Source: Thalassobius sp049116315
Lineage (GTDB): Bacteria > Pseudomonadota > Alphaproteobacteria > Rhodobacterales > Rhodobacteraceae
Direction of reading: 5' to 3'
Length of the DNA stretch: 64,000 nucleotides
NCBI GenBank assembly: GCA_049116315.1
Contig: JAGDZD010000004.1
Coordinates: 62,001-126,000 of the forward strand
Shown here: one piece after another, positions 16,783-26,196 of the stretch
Position numbering within the stretch: position 1 is the first letter of the stretch
Layout: each line of letters starts with the position of its first letter
Notes under the pieces: model-generated
Told to the model about the DNA's origin: nothing
What the model saw: only the letters and a program-made list of their open reading frames with translations
Database searches by the model: none
Program-made: the position numbers and the translations under genes

Positions 16783-18402
16783 ATGAGCCGCGAGCGTCTA
16801 TATTTGTATGACACCACGTTGCGCGATGGGCAGCAGACCCAAGGGGTTCAGTTTTCCACCCCAGAGAAGTTGCAGATTGCCGCAAGCTTGGATCAATTGG
16901 GGGTGGATTATGTTGAGGGGGGCTGGCCGGGGGCCAATCCCACGGACAGCGAGTTTTTTGAGGCCAAGCCCAAGTTGAACGCCGTGTTCACCGCCTTTGG
17001 CATGACCAAGCGCGCCGGGCGATCGGCGGAAAATGATGACGTTTTGGCCGGGGTGTTGAACGCAGAGACGCCGGCGGTGTGTCTGGTGGGCAAGACCCAT
17101 GATTTCCATGTGAAAACGGCGCTTGGCATCGACCTGAGCGAAAACACCGACAACATCGCCCGGTCCATCGCCTATCTGGTGGCGCAGGGGCGTGAAGCCC
17201 TGTTTGATGCGGAGCATTTCTTTGATGGCTATAAAGCCAACCCGGCCTATGCCTTGGAGGCTGTGAGGGCGGCCTATGAGGCGGGGGCGCGCTGGATTGT
17301 GCTGTGTGACACCAATGGTGGTTCGTTGCCCAGCGAGATTGCGCGCTGTGTCCACGAAGTGATTGCCGCCGGAATCCCCGGGGATCGTTTGGGCATTCAC
17401 ACCCATAATGACACAGAAAATGCGGTTGCCGGATCGCTGGCGGCGGTGGATGCGGGGGTGCGCCAAATTCAAGGCACGTTGAACGGGTTGGGCGAGCGGT
17501 GTGGCAATGCCAATCTGACCACGCTTATTCCCACGTTGTTGCTGAAAGAGCCCTACGCCAGCACCTATGACATTGGCGTCAGCCGGGAGGCCTTGAAGGG
17601 CTTGGTCAAAGCCAGCCGCCAGTTGGACGACATTTTGAACCGGGTGCCGCATCGCCAAGCGCCCTATGTTGGGGCCAGTGCCTTTGCGCATAAGGCGGGC
17701 TTGCATGCCAGTGCGATCCTGAAAGACCCCACCACCTATGAGCATATTCCCCCCGAAGAGGTGGGCAATGCGCGCATCATCCCCATGTCCAACCAAGCGG
17801 GGCAATCCAATTTGCGTCGCCGGCTGGCCGAAGCGGGCTTGGACGTTGAAAAAGGTGATCCGGCCTTGTCGCGGATTTTGGATCGTATCAAGCAGCGTGA
17901 AGCTGATGGCTATACCTATGACAGCGCGCAGGCGAGCTTTGAATTGCTGGCACGCGAGGAATTGGGCCTGTTGCCCAAGTTCTTTGAGGTCAAGCGCTAT
18001 AAGGTCACCGTGGAGCGGCGCAAGAACAAGTACAACAAGATGGTCAGCCTGTCCGAAGCCGTTGTTGTGGTCAAAGTGGACGGCGAAAAACGGTTGTCGG
18101 TATCGGAATCCATGGATGAAACCGGCAGTGACCGGGGCCCGGTGAATGCTTTGTCCAAGGCGCTTTCCAAAGATTTGGGTCAGTATTCAGCCCAATTGGC
18201 GGATATGCATCTGGTGGATTTCAAGGTGCGCATAACGCAGGGCGGCACCGAGGCGGTGACCCGGGTGATCATTGACAGCGAAGACGGGCAGGGGCGGCGC
18301 TGGTCGACGGTTGGGGTCTCTCCCAACATAGTGGACGCCTCGTTTGAGGCGCTGTTGGATGCAATAACCTGGCGTTTGCTGCGCGGCCAAAATGACGCCT
18401 GA
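16783..18402 (+). CDS. cimA: (R)-citramalate synthase
   Basis: Condenses pyruvate and acetyl-CoA to citramalate, giving an isoleucine route that bypasses threonine. The N-terminal HMGL-like TIM barrel shows YDTTLRDGQQTQGVQFS, then HTHNDTENAVAG and GLGERCGNANL. The C-terminal regulatory domain of the LeuA type is present (about 420-530). Length 539 is typical of CimA and longer than LeuA (about 515). The GWPGANPTD motif near residue 48 supports CimA rather than isopropylmalate synthase. ATG 16783 follows GGGGG. Substrate specificity is inferred from family resemblance. Confidence 0.9.
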   Translation: MSRERLYLYDTTLRDGQQTQGVQFSTPEKLQIAASLDQLGVDYVEGGWPGANPTDSEFFEAKPKLNAVFTAFGMTKRAGRSAENDDVLAGVLNAETPAVCLVGKTHDFHVKTALGIDLSENTDNIARSIAYLVAQGREALFDAEHFFDGYKANPAYALEAVRAAYEAGARWIVLCDTNGGSLPSEIARCVHEVIAAGIPGDRLGIHTHNDTENAVAGSLAAVDAGVRQIQGTLNGLGERCGNANLTTLIPTLLLKEPYASTYDIGVSREALKGLVKASRQLDDILNRVPHRQAPYVGASAFAHKAGLHASAILKDPTTYEHIPPEEVGNARIIPMSNQAGQSNLRRRLAEAGLDVEKGDPALSRILDRIKQREADGYTYDSAQASFELLAREELGLLPKFFEVKRYKVTVERRKNKYNKMVSLSEAVVVVKVDGEKRLSVSESMDETGSDRGPVNALSKALSKDLGQYSAQLADMHLVDFKVRITQGGTEAVTRVIIDSEDGQGRRWSTVGVSPNIVDASFEALLDAITWRLLRGQNDA

Positions 18403-18432
18403 GCCTCCTGAGACACTGCAGAAAGACCTGTC

Positions 18433-19212
18433 ATGAGTTTTGATGACCCCGATGTGATTGCCTGCGCCAAATCGTTGGAGCGCGCTGACCCGGATCGCTT
18501 TACGGCGGTGATGGCGGCGCCGGTTGCGGCGCGCCATGCGTTGTTTCCGATCTTTGCGGCCAATGTCGAAATTGCCCGCGCCCCTTGGGTGACCAAAGAG
18601 GAAATGATCGCTGAAATGCGCCTGCAATGGTGGCGTGACATTGCCGAGCAGATTTCCAAAGGCGAAACGGTGCGCCGCCATGAGGTGGCCACACCTTTGG
18701 CAGCGGCAATTTCGGCGGAAGGTGGCGCTTTGCTGGATCAGCTGATCGTGGCGCGGCGGTGGGATATTTACAAAGATCCGTTCGAGGATCAGGCGGCGTT
18801 TGATGCCTATCTGATGAATACGTCTGGGGTGTTGCTGCAATTGGCCTGTGATGCGTTGGGCGAAGCCGACCCCGAGGTGGTGTCTGATTTGGGCTATGCC
18901 CATGGATTGGCCAATTTCTTGCGTGCTATTCCCGCCCTCGAAGAAGCCAAGCGTGTGCCCTTGTTGGATGGGCGACCCGAGGCCGTTTCTGCGCTGGCGG
19001 CTGCCGGATTGGAGCGATTGTACAAAGCCCGCGCCGGGCGCACAGCGATATCGCCCGATGCCCGCCCGGCGGTCTTGTGCACTTGGCAGACCGAAGCGAT
19101 TTTGAAACAGGCCCGCGCTGAGCCGCACCGCGTGTCAGAAGGTGCTTTGGCGATGTCCGGGTTTCGCCGTTCAACCCGCTTGATGTGGCAGGTTCAAACC
19201 GGGCGTTGGTAA
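18433..19212 (+). CDS. squalene/phytoene-synthase-like protein
   Basis: A 259-residue helical protein of the squalene/phytoene synthase superfamily, with LQWWRDIAEQI and the segment YAHGLANFLRAIP. The first Asp-rich motif of true synthases (DXXXD) is weak or absent, so it is closer to the NDUFAF6/complex-I-assembly-like branch than to carotenoid synthases. No other terpenoid gene is nearby. It lies 30 bp after cimA on the same strand and may share its transcript. It ends at a bidirectional terminator. Confidence 0.75.
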   Translation: MSFDDPDVIACAKSLERADPDRFTAVMAAPVAARHALFPIFAANVEIARAPWVTKEEMIAEMRLQWWRDIAEQISKGETVRRHEVATPLAAAISAEGGALLDQLIVARRWDIYKDPFEDQAAFDAYLMNTSGVLLQLACDALGEADPEVVSDLGYAHGLANFLRAIPALEEAKRVPLLDGRPEAVSALAAAGLERLYKARAGRTAISPDARPAVLCTWQTEAILKQARAEPHRVSEGALAMSGFRRSTRLMWQVQTGRW

Positions 19213-19234
19213 GTCAAGCCGGTGCTTTATGCAC

Positions 19235-19260
19235 AAAAAAGGGGGCCATTGGCCCCCTTT
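19235..19260. terminator. bidirectional terminator
   Basis: GGGGGCC (19241-19247) and GGCCCCC (19251-19257) form a perfect stem with a three-base loop, flanked by an A-run (19235-19240) and TTT. It separates the plus-strand synthase-like gene from the convergent MFS gene. Confidence 0.85.
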
Positions 19261-19282
19261 GTCGTTTGATATGGTGCAGCGC

Positions 19283-20509
19283 TTAGGCGGTGGCTTGGTT
19301 CTTTTGGTTGAACACCAGCCAGATCAGCGCCCCGCCTGCCAGCACCAAGAAGGGGGCCATTGCAAGGTTCACACTCGCCCAACCTGCCTGCGGTGTGCCG
19401 CCAGAACAGTTCATCAATCCGCCAGAGGCCAGCGAAGCCACGGTCACACCGCCAAAGACCAGCAGGTCGTTCAGACCCTGCATGCGGCCGCGTTCATGCG
19501 GTTCATGGGCGCCGGCCAACATGGTGGTGGCGCCAATAAAGCCAAAGTTCCAGCCCAAGCCCAAGAGGATCAGCGCGCCAAAGAAGTTGCCCAACTCAAC
19601 CCCTTGCAGGGCCACAGCCCCGGCCGCGGTCAGGATGATCAATCCCGCGGCTAGGATCTTTTCAGTGCCATAACGCGCGATCAAATGACCGGTAAAGAAC
19701 GACGGGGCAAACATGGCCAGAACATGCGCGGTCACCACATCCGCAGCCACGTCTTTTTCAAAGCCACAGCCAACAACGGCCAGCGGCGTTGAGGTCATGA
19801 CCAAATTCATCAGCGCATAAGACACCATGGCGCAGATCACCGCGACAGCGATGCGCGGGGTTTTGAGCAGCTCTAGGCGCGAGCGGCCGCGCGGTGTGTC
19901 TGCACCCGCTGGGGCCGGGGTTGGAATGTCGAGGAACAAAAACAACAGCGAGCCAACCACATTCAATGCGATCACAATCAGGTAGGCCCCAAGGAAGGGC
20001 ACGACATAGGCGTCCGAGGTGACCTTGACCAGTTGCGGGCCAATGACTGCGGACAGCAATCCACCGGCCATCACATAGGAAATTGCCTTGGGGCGGAAAG
20101 AGTCACTGGCAGTGTCAGCGGCGGCAAAGCGGTAAAACCCCTGCGCAGACATGTAAAATCCGGTGATGAAACTGCCCAACAGGAACACCGGGAAAGACGA
20201 CAGATATAGACCATAGGCGCCAATTGCCCCGCCCAACGCGCCGGCCATTGCACCAACGAAAAACCCAATCCGACGCCCATAGCGTTGCATCATGTTCGAA
20301 ATCGGGGTGGCCGCAACCATACTGCCCAAAACGATAAGCGAGATCGGCAGTGTCGCAAAACAAAGGTTGGTCGCCAGCGACTGTCCCGCCAATCCACCGA
20401 TCGTAAAGATCATGGGCATCTGGGCGCCAAGAATGGCTTGGGCCAGAACAAGGATAAGGACGTTGCGCTGTGCGCGTTTATCGGGTGTGGGGGCAAGTGT
20501 CTGTGTCAT
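19283..20509 (-). CDS. MFS transporter, 12 predicted helices
   Basis: A 408-residue membrane protein of the major facilitator superfamily with about twelve hydrophobic segments. The loop after helix 2 reads NMMQRYGRRIGFFVGA, the family A-motif region (G-X-X-D-R-X-G-R-R/K type, partly degenerate). A short basic N-terminus (TPDKRAQRN) precedes helix 1. The substrate cannot be read; neighbours give no hint. The start at 20509 is taken because helix 1 follows directly; the ribosome site is weak. The 177 bp between this start and the cobB stop hold no gene I can support. Confidence 0.85.
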   Translation of the reverse strand: MTQTLAPTPDKRAQRNVLILVLAQAILGAQMPMIFTIGGLAGQSLATNLCFATLPISLIVLGSMVAATPISNMMQRYGRRIGFFVGAMAGALGGAIGAYGLYLSSFPVFLLGSFITGFYMSAQGFYRFAAADTASDSFRPKAISYVMAGGLLSAVIGPQLVKVTSDAYVVPFLGAYLIVIALNVVGSLLFLFLDIPTPAPAGADTPRGRSRLELLKTPRIAVAVICAMVSYALMNLVMTSTPLAVVGCGFEKDVAADVVTAHVLAMFAPSFFTGHLIARYGTEKILAAGLIILTAAGAVALQGVELGNFFGALILLGLGWNFGFIGATTMLAGAHEPHERGRMQGLNDLLVFGGVTVASLASGGLMNCSGGTPQAGWASVNLAMAPFLVLAGGALIWLVFNQKNQATA

Positions 20510-20686
20510 GAAGAAACAGCTAGAGCCTGACCAAAACGCGCGCAAGCGCAATTTTGTGGGGAAACAATTCTAAAATCGCCTCTCGGGATAAAACAATCTC
20601 CTTTGTCTACGGCGGTGCGGCGGCAAATTTCACGGATGGAATGGCTTCATCCAACCGGTCAAATCGGCTCCGCAAATTGACGACGG

Positions 20687-21958
20687 TTAGCGCGCCTGAT
20701 CGATGATATGAGCGAAAGATCCGTGGGTTTTACCAAGGCTCAACCCCATATCCGCCAAAGGCTCTCCTTCGGCGTTTTGTGCTGAAAACAAGGGCGGTCC
20801 ATCCGATTTAAGTGTCACCGCGTAATGAAATTCATGACCTAATAAAACATCGGTAAATGGGCCAGAAAGCGGTGTGAGACGCCGATATCCAAGGTGCAAT
20901 TTTCGCTGCTGGAAGGAGGTCTCAAGCGGCAGCAATCCCAACATCTGATGGCGCGTCCCGTCTGCGTCGATCAAACCTTCTCCGAGGGTCATATAGCCAC
21001 CGCACTCACCAAAAAGTGTAGAGCATTCTGATACGTTGCGCATACTATCTCGAAAAGTGATGCATTGCGCCAAACGACCGGCGTGCAGCTCGGGATACCC
21101 GCCGGGCAGATAGACAAAATCGGCCTTTGGAACCGAGTCATCTGCCAGAGGCGAGAACATCGTCACCTCGGCGCCTTGGGCGCGCCAATCTTGCAGAAGG
21201 TGCGGATAACAAAAGGTAAATGCCGCATCTCGTGCCACTGCAATTGTTTGCGCGGGCGGGATCATACGCGGGCTGGTGCCAGAGTTCTGTGGCAGGGGTC
21301 TGGCCAAGGTCAGCAACGCCTCAAGGTCCAAAGTCTGCGCCAAATGCGCCGCAGCGGTGTCCAAAAACTGTGACAAGTCTTCCCGCTCGTGTGCTTGCAC
21401 CAATCCAAGATGACGCGAAGGTAAGGACAACTGCGGCGAGCGGCGCAACGCTGCGAGAATCGGCAAACCGCTGGGGGCCAAGGCACGACGCAACATGGCC
21501 TCATGGCGTTCGGACCCGACATTGTTCAAGATAACGGCGGCAACGTGGACCTCTGGATCAAACTGGGCAAAGCCCGCAACAACGGCGGCGACAGATCCCG
21601 CCATGCGCCCCGCATCCACAACCAAAACAACCGGCAGCTTTAGCTGGCGGGCCAAATCGGCGACGGCGCCTCTGCCATCTGGGGGCGCCCCGTCAAACAG
21701 GCCCATGGCGCCCTCGATCACCAATAGATCTGGGGTGGCGGCCAAATCGGCAATCCGCTCGGGTGTCATGGCCCAAGCATCCAGGTTTAGACAGGGCTGG
21801 CCGCAGGCGGCTTCGTGAAATTTGGGATCGATGTAATCTGGGCCGGATTTGGCCCCGCGCACGGCGATGCCGTGCTGACGCAACAGGCGCAGCAGCGCCA
21901 AAGTCAGCGTGGTTTTCCCTGCCCCCGAAGAGGGCGCGGCCAGGATCAGGCCCGTCAT
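20687..21958 (-). CDS. cobB: cobyrinic/hydrogenobyrinic acid a,c-diamide synthase
   Basis: ATP-dependent glutamine amidotransferase that amidates the a and c side chains in corrin synthesis. The N-terminal P-loop ATPase (APSSGAGKTTLTLALL, about residues 8-23) is followed by KSGPDYIDPKFHEAACG, and the C-terminal class I glutaminase domain includes YLPGGYPELHAG and the nucleophile motif FGECGGYMTLG. The 423-residue length is normal. Its ATG (21958) overlaps the cobA stop by four bases, so it is coupled to cobA. Whether it uses the aerobic (CobB) or anaerobic (CbiA) substrate cannot be decided from this window. Confidence 0.93.
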   Translation of the reverse strand: MTGLILAAPSSGAGKTTLTLALLRLLRQHGIAVRGAKSGPDYIDPKFHEAACGQPCLNLDAWAMTPERIADLAATPDLLVIEGAMGLFDGAPPDGRGAVADLARQLKLPVVLVVDAGRMAGSVAAVVAGFAQFDPEVHVAAVILNNVGSERHEAMLRRALAPSGLPILAALRRSPQLSLPSRHLGLVQAHEREDLSQFLDTAAAHLAQTLDLEALLTLARPLPQNSGTSPRMIPPAQTIAVARDAAFTFCYPHLLQDWRAQGAEVTMFSPLADDSVPKADFVYLPGGYPELHAGRLAQCITFRDSMRNVSECSTLFGECGGYMTLGEGLIDADGTRHQMLGLLPLETSFQQRKLHLGYRRLTPLSGPFTDVLLGHEFHYAVTLKSDGPPLFSAQNAEGEPLADMGLSLGKTHGSFAHIIDQAR

Positions 21959-22830
21959 CCGTTTGGATCCGGGATCGTGGTGGACAGTTCTGCTGGCACG
22001 CCACGGCCCAAGGGGTCTAGGTTGCGAGGTTGCAGGCCAGCTTCCAGCCCTTGCCAATCCAAAACTTGACGCATCAGGACCGAGCGGCCCACGCATAGGA
22101 TCGCTGGGGGTGTCATACCGCTGTCGGCGATGTCCTGCACCATAGTGCCAAGTGTGGTTTCCAACACCTTTTGATCGGCAGTGGTGGCAGAGGTGACCAC
22201 GGCGCAGGGTTCATCGGCCGGGCGTCCTGCCTCGAGCAGGGCCTGCGAGATGCGCGCCACATGTTTCATGCCCATGTAGATCACCAAGACCTGCGCGCCT
22301 TCGGCAATGGCCTTCCAGTTCAGAGAGCTGGGTGTTGCGCCGGTTTGGTCATGACCGGTTACAAAGGTAACGGATTGATTGACGTCGCGGTGCGTCACGG
22401 GAATGCCGGCATAAGCCAGCCCGCCGATCCCGGCACTGATGCCGGGGATGATACGCACAGGCACTCCGTGCTGGATCAGGGTTTGCGCTTCTTCTCCGCC
22501 GCGCCCAAAGACAAAAGGATCGCCACCCTTGAGGCGCAGCACCCGCTTGCCCTGTTGGGCCAGCTCAACCAGATGCAAAGAAATGTCGCGCTGTTTGGCC
22601 GAAGGTTTGCCGCCACGCTTGCCTGCATAGATATGCTCGGCCTGAGGGGCCCATTGCAGGATCTCGCTTTGGACAAGGGCGTCATAGATCACAACGTCTG
22701 CCTGGCGCATGGCGTTCACCGCATGCAGCGTCAGCAGACCCGGATCTCCGGGGCCCGCGCCACATAGCCAGACCCAGCCGGGGGCCATTTCGGGCCAAGA
22801 GCCCTGCGGAAAAGAAAGCGAGTCAGTCAT
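21955..22830 (-). CDS. cobA: uroporphyrinogen-III C-methyltransferase
   Basis: SAM-dependent methyltransferase making precorrin-2, the branch point to cobalamin and siroheme. The N-terminal VWLCGAGPGDPGLLTLHAV (about 20-38) and the central VLRLKGGDPFVFGRGGEE motif are diagnostic of SUMT. Length 291 is slightly longer than the minimal enzyme (about 260-280), with an N-terminal extension. ATG 22830 is supported by AAGAG about eight bases before it. It overlaps cobB by four bases. No CysG-type oxidase/ferrochelatase domain is fused. Confidence 0.93.
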   Translation of the reverse strand: MTDSLSFPQGSWPEMAPGWVWLCGAGPGDPGLLTLHAVNAMRQADVVIYDALVQSEILQWAPQAEHIYAGKRGGKPSAKQRDISLHLVELAQQGKRVLRLKGGDPFVFGRGGEEAQTLIQHGVPVRIIPGISAGIGGLAYAGIPVTHRDVNQSVTFVTGHDQTGATPSSLNWKAIAEGAQVLVIYMGMKHVARISQALLEAGRPADEPCAVVTSATTADQKVLETTLGTMVQDIADSGMTPPAILCVGRSVLMRQVLDWQGLEAGLQPRNLDPLGRGVPAELSTTIPDPNG

Positions 22831-22918
22831 AGCACTCTTATGCCTGTCCTGATCGCCTTGGTGAAGGTCACAAACGACATATTGGCGCGGCAAGCGCCTG
22901 CACCTATAGTCCCCTCAG

Positions 22919-23980
22919 ATGAGCAGAAAACCAGATACACCTTTGCGCCGTGGATGGACCACAGGCGCCTGTGCCACCGCCGCAACCCGCGCGGCCTTGA
23001 TGATGCTATGGGGCGAAGGCCAGCCGGAAAAAATCCGCATCACCTTGCCACGAGGCGAGCGGCCCGACTTTGCCATTGCCCATGCAAAACAGGGCGCAGG
23101 CTGGGCTGAGGTTGGCATTGTCAAAGACGCCGGGGATGATCCGGATGTGACCCATCAGGCGCTGATCATCGCCCGCGTCCAAGCCAGCCCAGAGGGCGTT
23201 CGCTTTGTGGCAGGGGACGGGGTTGGCACTGTCACCAAACCCGGTTTGCCGATTCCCCCCGGCGAAGCAGCGATCAACCCGGTGCCGCGCCAAATGATGC
23301 GCGAAACTGTTCAAGAGATGGCCGAACGTCTGGGGCAAAAGCCCGACATTCAGATCACTATTTCGGTGCCCAACGGGGCTGAGATTGCGCAAAAGACGTG
23401 GAACCCCCGGCTGGGCATCAAAGGCGGTCTGTCGATATTGGGCACAACGGGGATTGTGCGGCCGTTTTCCTGTGCGGCGTGGATCGCTTCGATCCATCGC
23501 GGTGTCGATGTGGCGCGCGCCGAAGGGCTGCGCCATGTGGCTGGATGTACGGGGGCCACATCGGAAAAAGTGGTGCGACACCTCCATGCTCTGCCCGAAC
23601 AAGCGATGCTGGACATGGGCGACTTTGTTGGCGGATTGTTGAAATACATCGCGCGCCACCCGGTCGAACGGGTGACGATTGGGGGCGGGATTGGCAAGAT
23701 TACCAAACTGGCGCAGGGCGCGCGCGACCTGCATTCGGGGCGCAGTCAGGTGAACTTTGAAACTGTGGCTGATTGGATGGAAAATCCCGCACTTGCGCAC
23801 TGCAACACGGCGCTTCAAGCCTATGAAATCGCGGGGAAACCCTTTGCAGAAGTTGTTTCTCAGCGTGCCTTGAGAGAAGTGCAGAAAATGCTGCCCGACG
23901 GCAGCATCTGTGACATCGTGGTGATTGACCGGGCCGGAACTGTTTTGGCGCAAGCGGGCCCATCAGAGGATCCGTCATGA
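22919..23980 (+). CDS. cbiD: cobalt-precorrin-5B C1-methyltransferase-type protein
   Basis: The CbiD family methylates corrin C-1 in cobalamin synthesis. The protein begins RRGWTTGACATAATRAAL (about 10-27), a family signature, and contains GDGVGTVTKPGL and NPRLGIKGGLSILGTTGIVRP. Length 353 is normal. It is divergent from cobA with 88 bp between, too short for a cobalamin riboswitch. No strong ribosome site is visible before 22919. CbiD is normally assigned to the anaerobic branch; here it precedes a cobK-type reductase, so the set is mixed in nomenclature. Its end overlaps cobK by four bases. Confidence 0.92.
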   Translation: MSRKPDTPLRRGWTTGACATAATRAALMMLWGEGQPEKIRITLPRGERPDFAIAHAKQGAGWAEVGIVKDAGDDPDVTHQALIIARVQASPEGVRFVAGDGVGTVTKPGLPIPPGEAAINPVPRQMMRETVQEMAERLGQKPDIQITISVPNGAEIAQKTWNPRLGIKGGLSILGTTGIVRPFSCAAWIASIHRGVDVARAEGLRHVAGCTGATSEKVVRHLHALPEQAMLDMGDFVGGLLKYIARHPVERVTIGGGIGKITKLAQGARDLHSGRSQVNFETVADWMENPALAHCNTALQAYEIAGKPFAEVVSQRALREVQKMLPDGSICDIVVIDRAGTVLAQAGPSEDPS

Positions 23981-24702
23981 CCGTGCTTTTGCTGGCAGGC
24001 ACCGCCGAAGCCCGACATGTGGCTGAGGGGTTGGCCGCGCGGGGTGTACATGCGGTGGCCTCTTTGGCGGGGGCGACATCGACGCCCAATCCCTATCCGA
24101 TCTTGACCCGCAGTGGTGGCTTTGGTGGTGACGCGGCCTTTGAAACATATCTGCACGAGCATCATGTTTCCGCCGTGCTGGACGCCACCCATCCCTTTGC
24201 CGATCAGATCAGTCGGCGTGCCGCAAGTTTGACGGCCAAGCATAGGCTGCCATACCTTCAGTTGTTGCGCCCAGAATGGCGCGCCGAGGCGCAGGATCAC
24301 TGGTGTCATGTGCCTGATCTAAACGCCGCAGCCGCAGCGCTGAGCGACGCGCGCAAGGTCTTTATGGCCATTGGTCGCAAAGCTTTGCCGCAGCTGGCAG
24401 GATTTGCGCAGGTCGAATTGTACCTGCGTGGGATCGAAGCGGCGCAAAGCCCGTTTCCAGCAGAATCCGGGCGTTATATCGTGGCGCGCCCACCCTTTAC
24501 TGTGGCCTCGGAAATGGAGCTTTTTCAACGGCTTGAGATTGATACATTGGTGGTGAAAAACGCAGGTGGCAATGCGGTGGCCAAGTTGGAAGCCGCGCGC
24601 GCATTGGGATTGAAGGTGATCATGATTGACCGGCCGGTTCAGCCCGAGGGCGCCAAAGTGGCCACGGTGAAAGAGATGTTGGACTGGGTGGATCAGCTAT
24701 GA
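23977..24702 (+). CDS. cobK: precorrin-6A reductase
   Basis: NADPH-dependent reductase of the CobK/CbiJ family. Motifs include LLLAGTAEARHVAEGL at the start, LDATHPFADQIS (about residues 68-79) and VVKNAGGNAVAKLEAARALG near the end. Length 241 is normal. It overlaps cbiD by four bases (ATGA) and alkA by four bases, so all four genes from cbiD to the esterase are likely coupled. Whether the substrate contains cobalt depends on the other pathway genes, which are not in the window. Confidence 0.92.
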   Translation: MTVLLLAGTAEARHVAEGLAARGVHAVASLAGATSTPNPYPILTRSGGFGGDAAFETYLHEHHVSAVLDATHPFADQISRRAASLTAKHRLPYLQLLRPEWRAEAQDHWCHVPDLNAAAAALSDARKVFMAIGRKALPQLAGFAQVELYLRGIEAAQSPFPAESGRYIVARPPFTVASEMELFQRLEIDTLVVKNAGGNAVAKLEAARALGLKVIMIDRPVQPEGAKVATVKEMLDWVDQL

Positions 24703-25328
24703 GCGAACGGGTGATAACCTCAGATGCTTGCGTCGCCGAAGGTGTGGCGTGGCTTTGTGCCCATGACGAAGGCATGGCACGCGCCAATGCGATCACTGGG
24801 CCCTTGCCGTTGCGCCTAAAGCCCGACGGTTTTGGCGAGGTTCTGAGCGCGATTGTGTCGCAACAGGTCAGCGTGGCCTCGGCCAATGCGATCTGGGCCA
24901 AATTGGTGGCCGCAGATCTGACCAGCGCCCCAAGGATTGCGACCAAAACCCAAGATGAATTGCGGGCTGTGGGGTTGAGCCGGCAAAAGGCGCGCTATGC
25001 GCTGGCGCTGGCTGAAGCGGGGATCGATTACGACGCGCTGCGCTGCGCTCCAACCGAAACCGTGATCAAAACGCTGACCGCGGTCACCGGCATTGGGGTG
25101 TGGACGGCTGAAATCTATGCGAAATTTTCGCTGGGGCGGGCAGATGTGTTTGCGTCGGGTGACTTGGCTTTGCAAGAGGGAGCAAAACTGCTTTACGCAC
25201 TGCCAGAGCGCCCCAAGGACAAAGAGGTGCGCAAAATGGCCGAACGATGGAGCCCGTGGCGATCGGTTGCTGCGCGCCAATTGTGGGCCTATTACCACGT
25301 GATGAAACAGAGGGACGGAATTCGATGA
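24699..25328 (+). CDS. DNA-3-methyladenine glycosylase, AlkA family
   Basis: HhH-GPD base-excision glycosylase that removes alkylated purines. The segment TGIGVWTAEIYAKFSLG is the helix-hairpin-helix, and RADVFASGDLAL carries the catalytic aspartate. The 209-residue protein lacks the N-terminal domain of E. coli AlkA, as do many bacterial single-domain forms. It overlaps cobK by four bases and the following esterase by four bases. Its place inside a cobalamin operon has no obvious biochemical reason. Confidence 0.92.
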   Translation: MSERVITSDACVAEGVAWLCAHDEGMARANAITGPLPLRLKPDGFGEVLSAIVSQQVSVASANAIWAKLVAADLTSAPRIATKTQDELRAVGLSRQKARYALALAEAGIDYDALRCAPTETVIKTLTAVTGIGVWTAEIYAKFSLGRADVFASGDLALQEGAKLLYALPERPKDKEVRKMAERWSPWRSVAARQLWAYYHVMKQRDGIR

Positions 25329-25990
25329 CCAGAGTACTGCAGGCAGAACGCAGAGAACCCGTATCAGGCATAACACGTTCGGTTGTTGTGTTCCTGCATG
25401 GCTATGGCGCCAACGGTGCCGATCTATTGGGGTTGGCGGATCCTTTGTCAGAACATCTGCCCGACACTCTGTTCATTGCGCCAGATGCGCCCGAAAACTG
25501 CGCCGGTGCGCCGATGGGCTATCAGTGGTTTCCGATCCCATGGATTGATGGCTCTTCTGAAGAAGAAGCTGAGCGTGGCATGGTTGCCGCCGCAGAAGAT
25601 CTGAATGCCTTTTTGGATGCCATCCTGATCGACGAAGATCTGTTGCCAGAGCAGATGGTTCTGTTCGGCTTTTCGCAAGGTACCATGATGTCCTTGCATG
25701 TGGCCCCCCGGCGCGAAGATGAGATTGCGGGCATCGTGGCCTTCTCGGGCCGGTTGATGTCGCCGGATCTGTTGGCTGATGAGGCGATTTCCAAACCCTC
25801 CATTCTGTTGGTGCATGGCGACGAAGATGATGTTGTGCCGCCCCAATCATTGCCAGAGGCCGCAGAGGCCCTGCAAGAAGCCGGCTTTAAAGAGGTCTAC
25901 GCCCACATCATGAAAGGCACCGCACATGGCATCGCGCCAGATGGGCTTTCGGTGGCTTTGGCCTTCATGCGTGACAAGCTCGGGCTGTAA
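25325..25990 (+). CDS. phospholipase/carboxylesterase family alpha/beta hydrolase
   Basis: A 221-residue serine hydrolase. The catalytic triad is visible: nucleophile in GFSQGTMMSLH, Asp in LLVHGDEDDVVP, and His in GTAHGIAPDG; the oxyanion region is FLHGYGANGADLLGL. It matches the small carboxylesterase/acyl-protein-thioesterase family. The substrate is unknown. ATG 25325 overlaps the alkA stop. It closes the cbiD-cobK-alkA-esterase chain. Confidence 0.9.
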   Translation: MTRVLQAERREPVSGITRSVVVFLHGYGANGADLLGLADPLSEHLPDTLFIAPDAPENCAGAPMGYQWFPIPWIDGSSEEEAERGMVAAAEDLNAFLDAILIDEDLLPEQMVLFGFSQGTMMSLHVAPRREDEIAGIVAFSGRLMSPDLLADEAISKPSILLVHGDEDDVVPPQSLPEAAEALQEAGFKEVYAHIMKGTAHGIAPDGLSVALAFMRDKLGL

Positions 25991-26128
25991 CCTGTCCCTG
26001 ACGCGTGGGTAATTTTTGGGCAGATGCAGCGTCATCTTCCTGTCATTTCCACGCGTTACCACTTTGTTGTCGATACTGTATCTCGTGGGGGTTGCCGGAT
26101 GAACCACACGATATATAGTTATAGACAG

Positions 26129-26153
26129 CCGGGACGAGGGAGTCCTCGTTCGG
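26129..26153 (+). other. hairpin in the HNH gene leader
   Basis: ACGAGG (26134-26139), loop GAGT, CCTCGT (26144-26149), extended by CCG/CGG. It lies in the 206-bp gap before the HNH gene, perhaps in its 5' UTR. Upstream in the gap, ACGCGTGG (26001) and CCACGCGT (26049) form an inverted repeat with 40 bases between. Confidence 0.35.
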
Positions 26154-26196
26154 GTGCACATGGTGGCACAGACAGGGCTAGGAGCGGTTAAGGCCG

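Noticed and set aside
22831..22918. Cobalamin riboswitch between cobA and cbiD
   Set aside because: The gap is 88 bp, too short for the element, and no B12-box-like sequence is visible.
26099..26191. 30-codon plus-strand frame (MNHTIYSYRQ...) before the HNH gene
   Set aside because: Low-complexity composition, overlapping a hairpin, no clear ribosome site.
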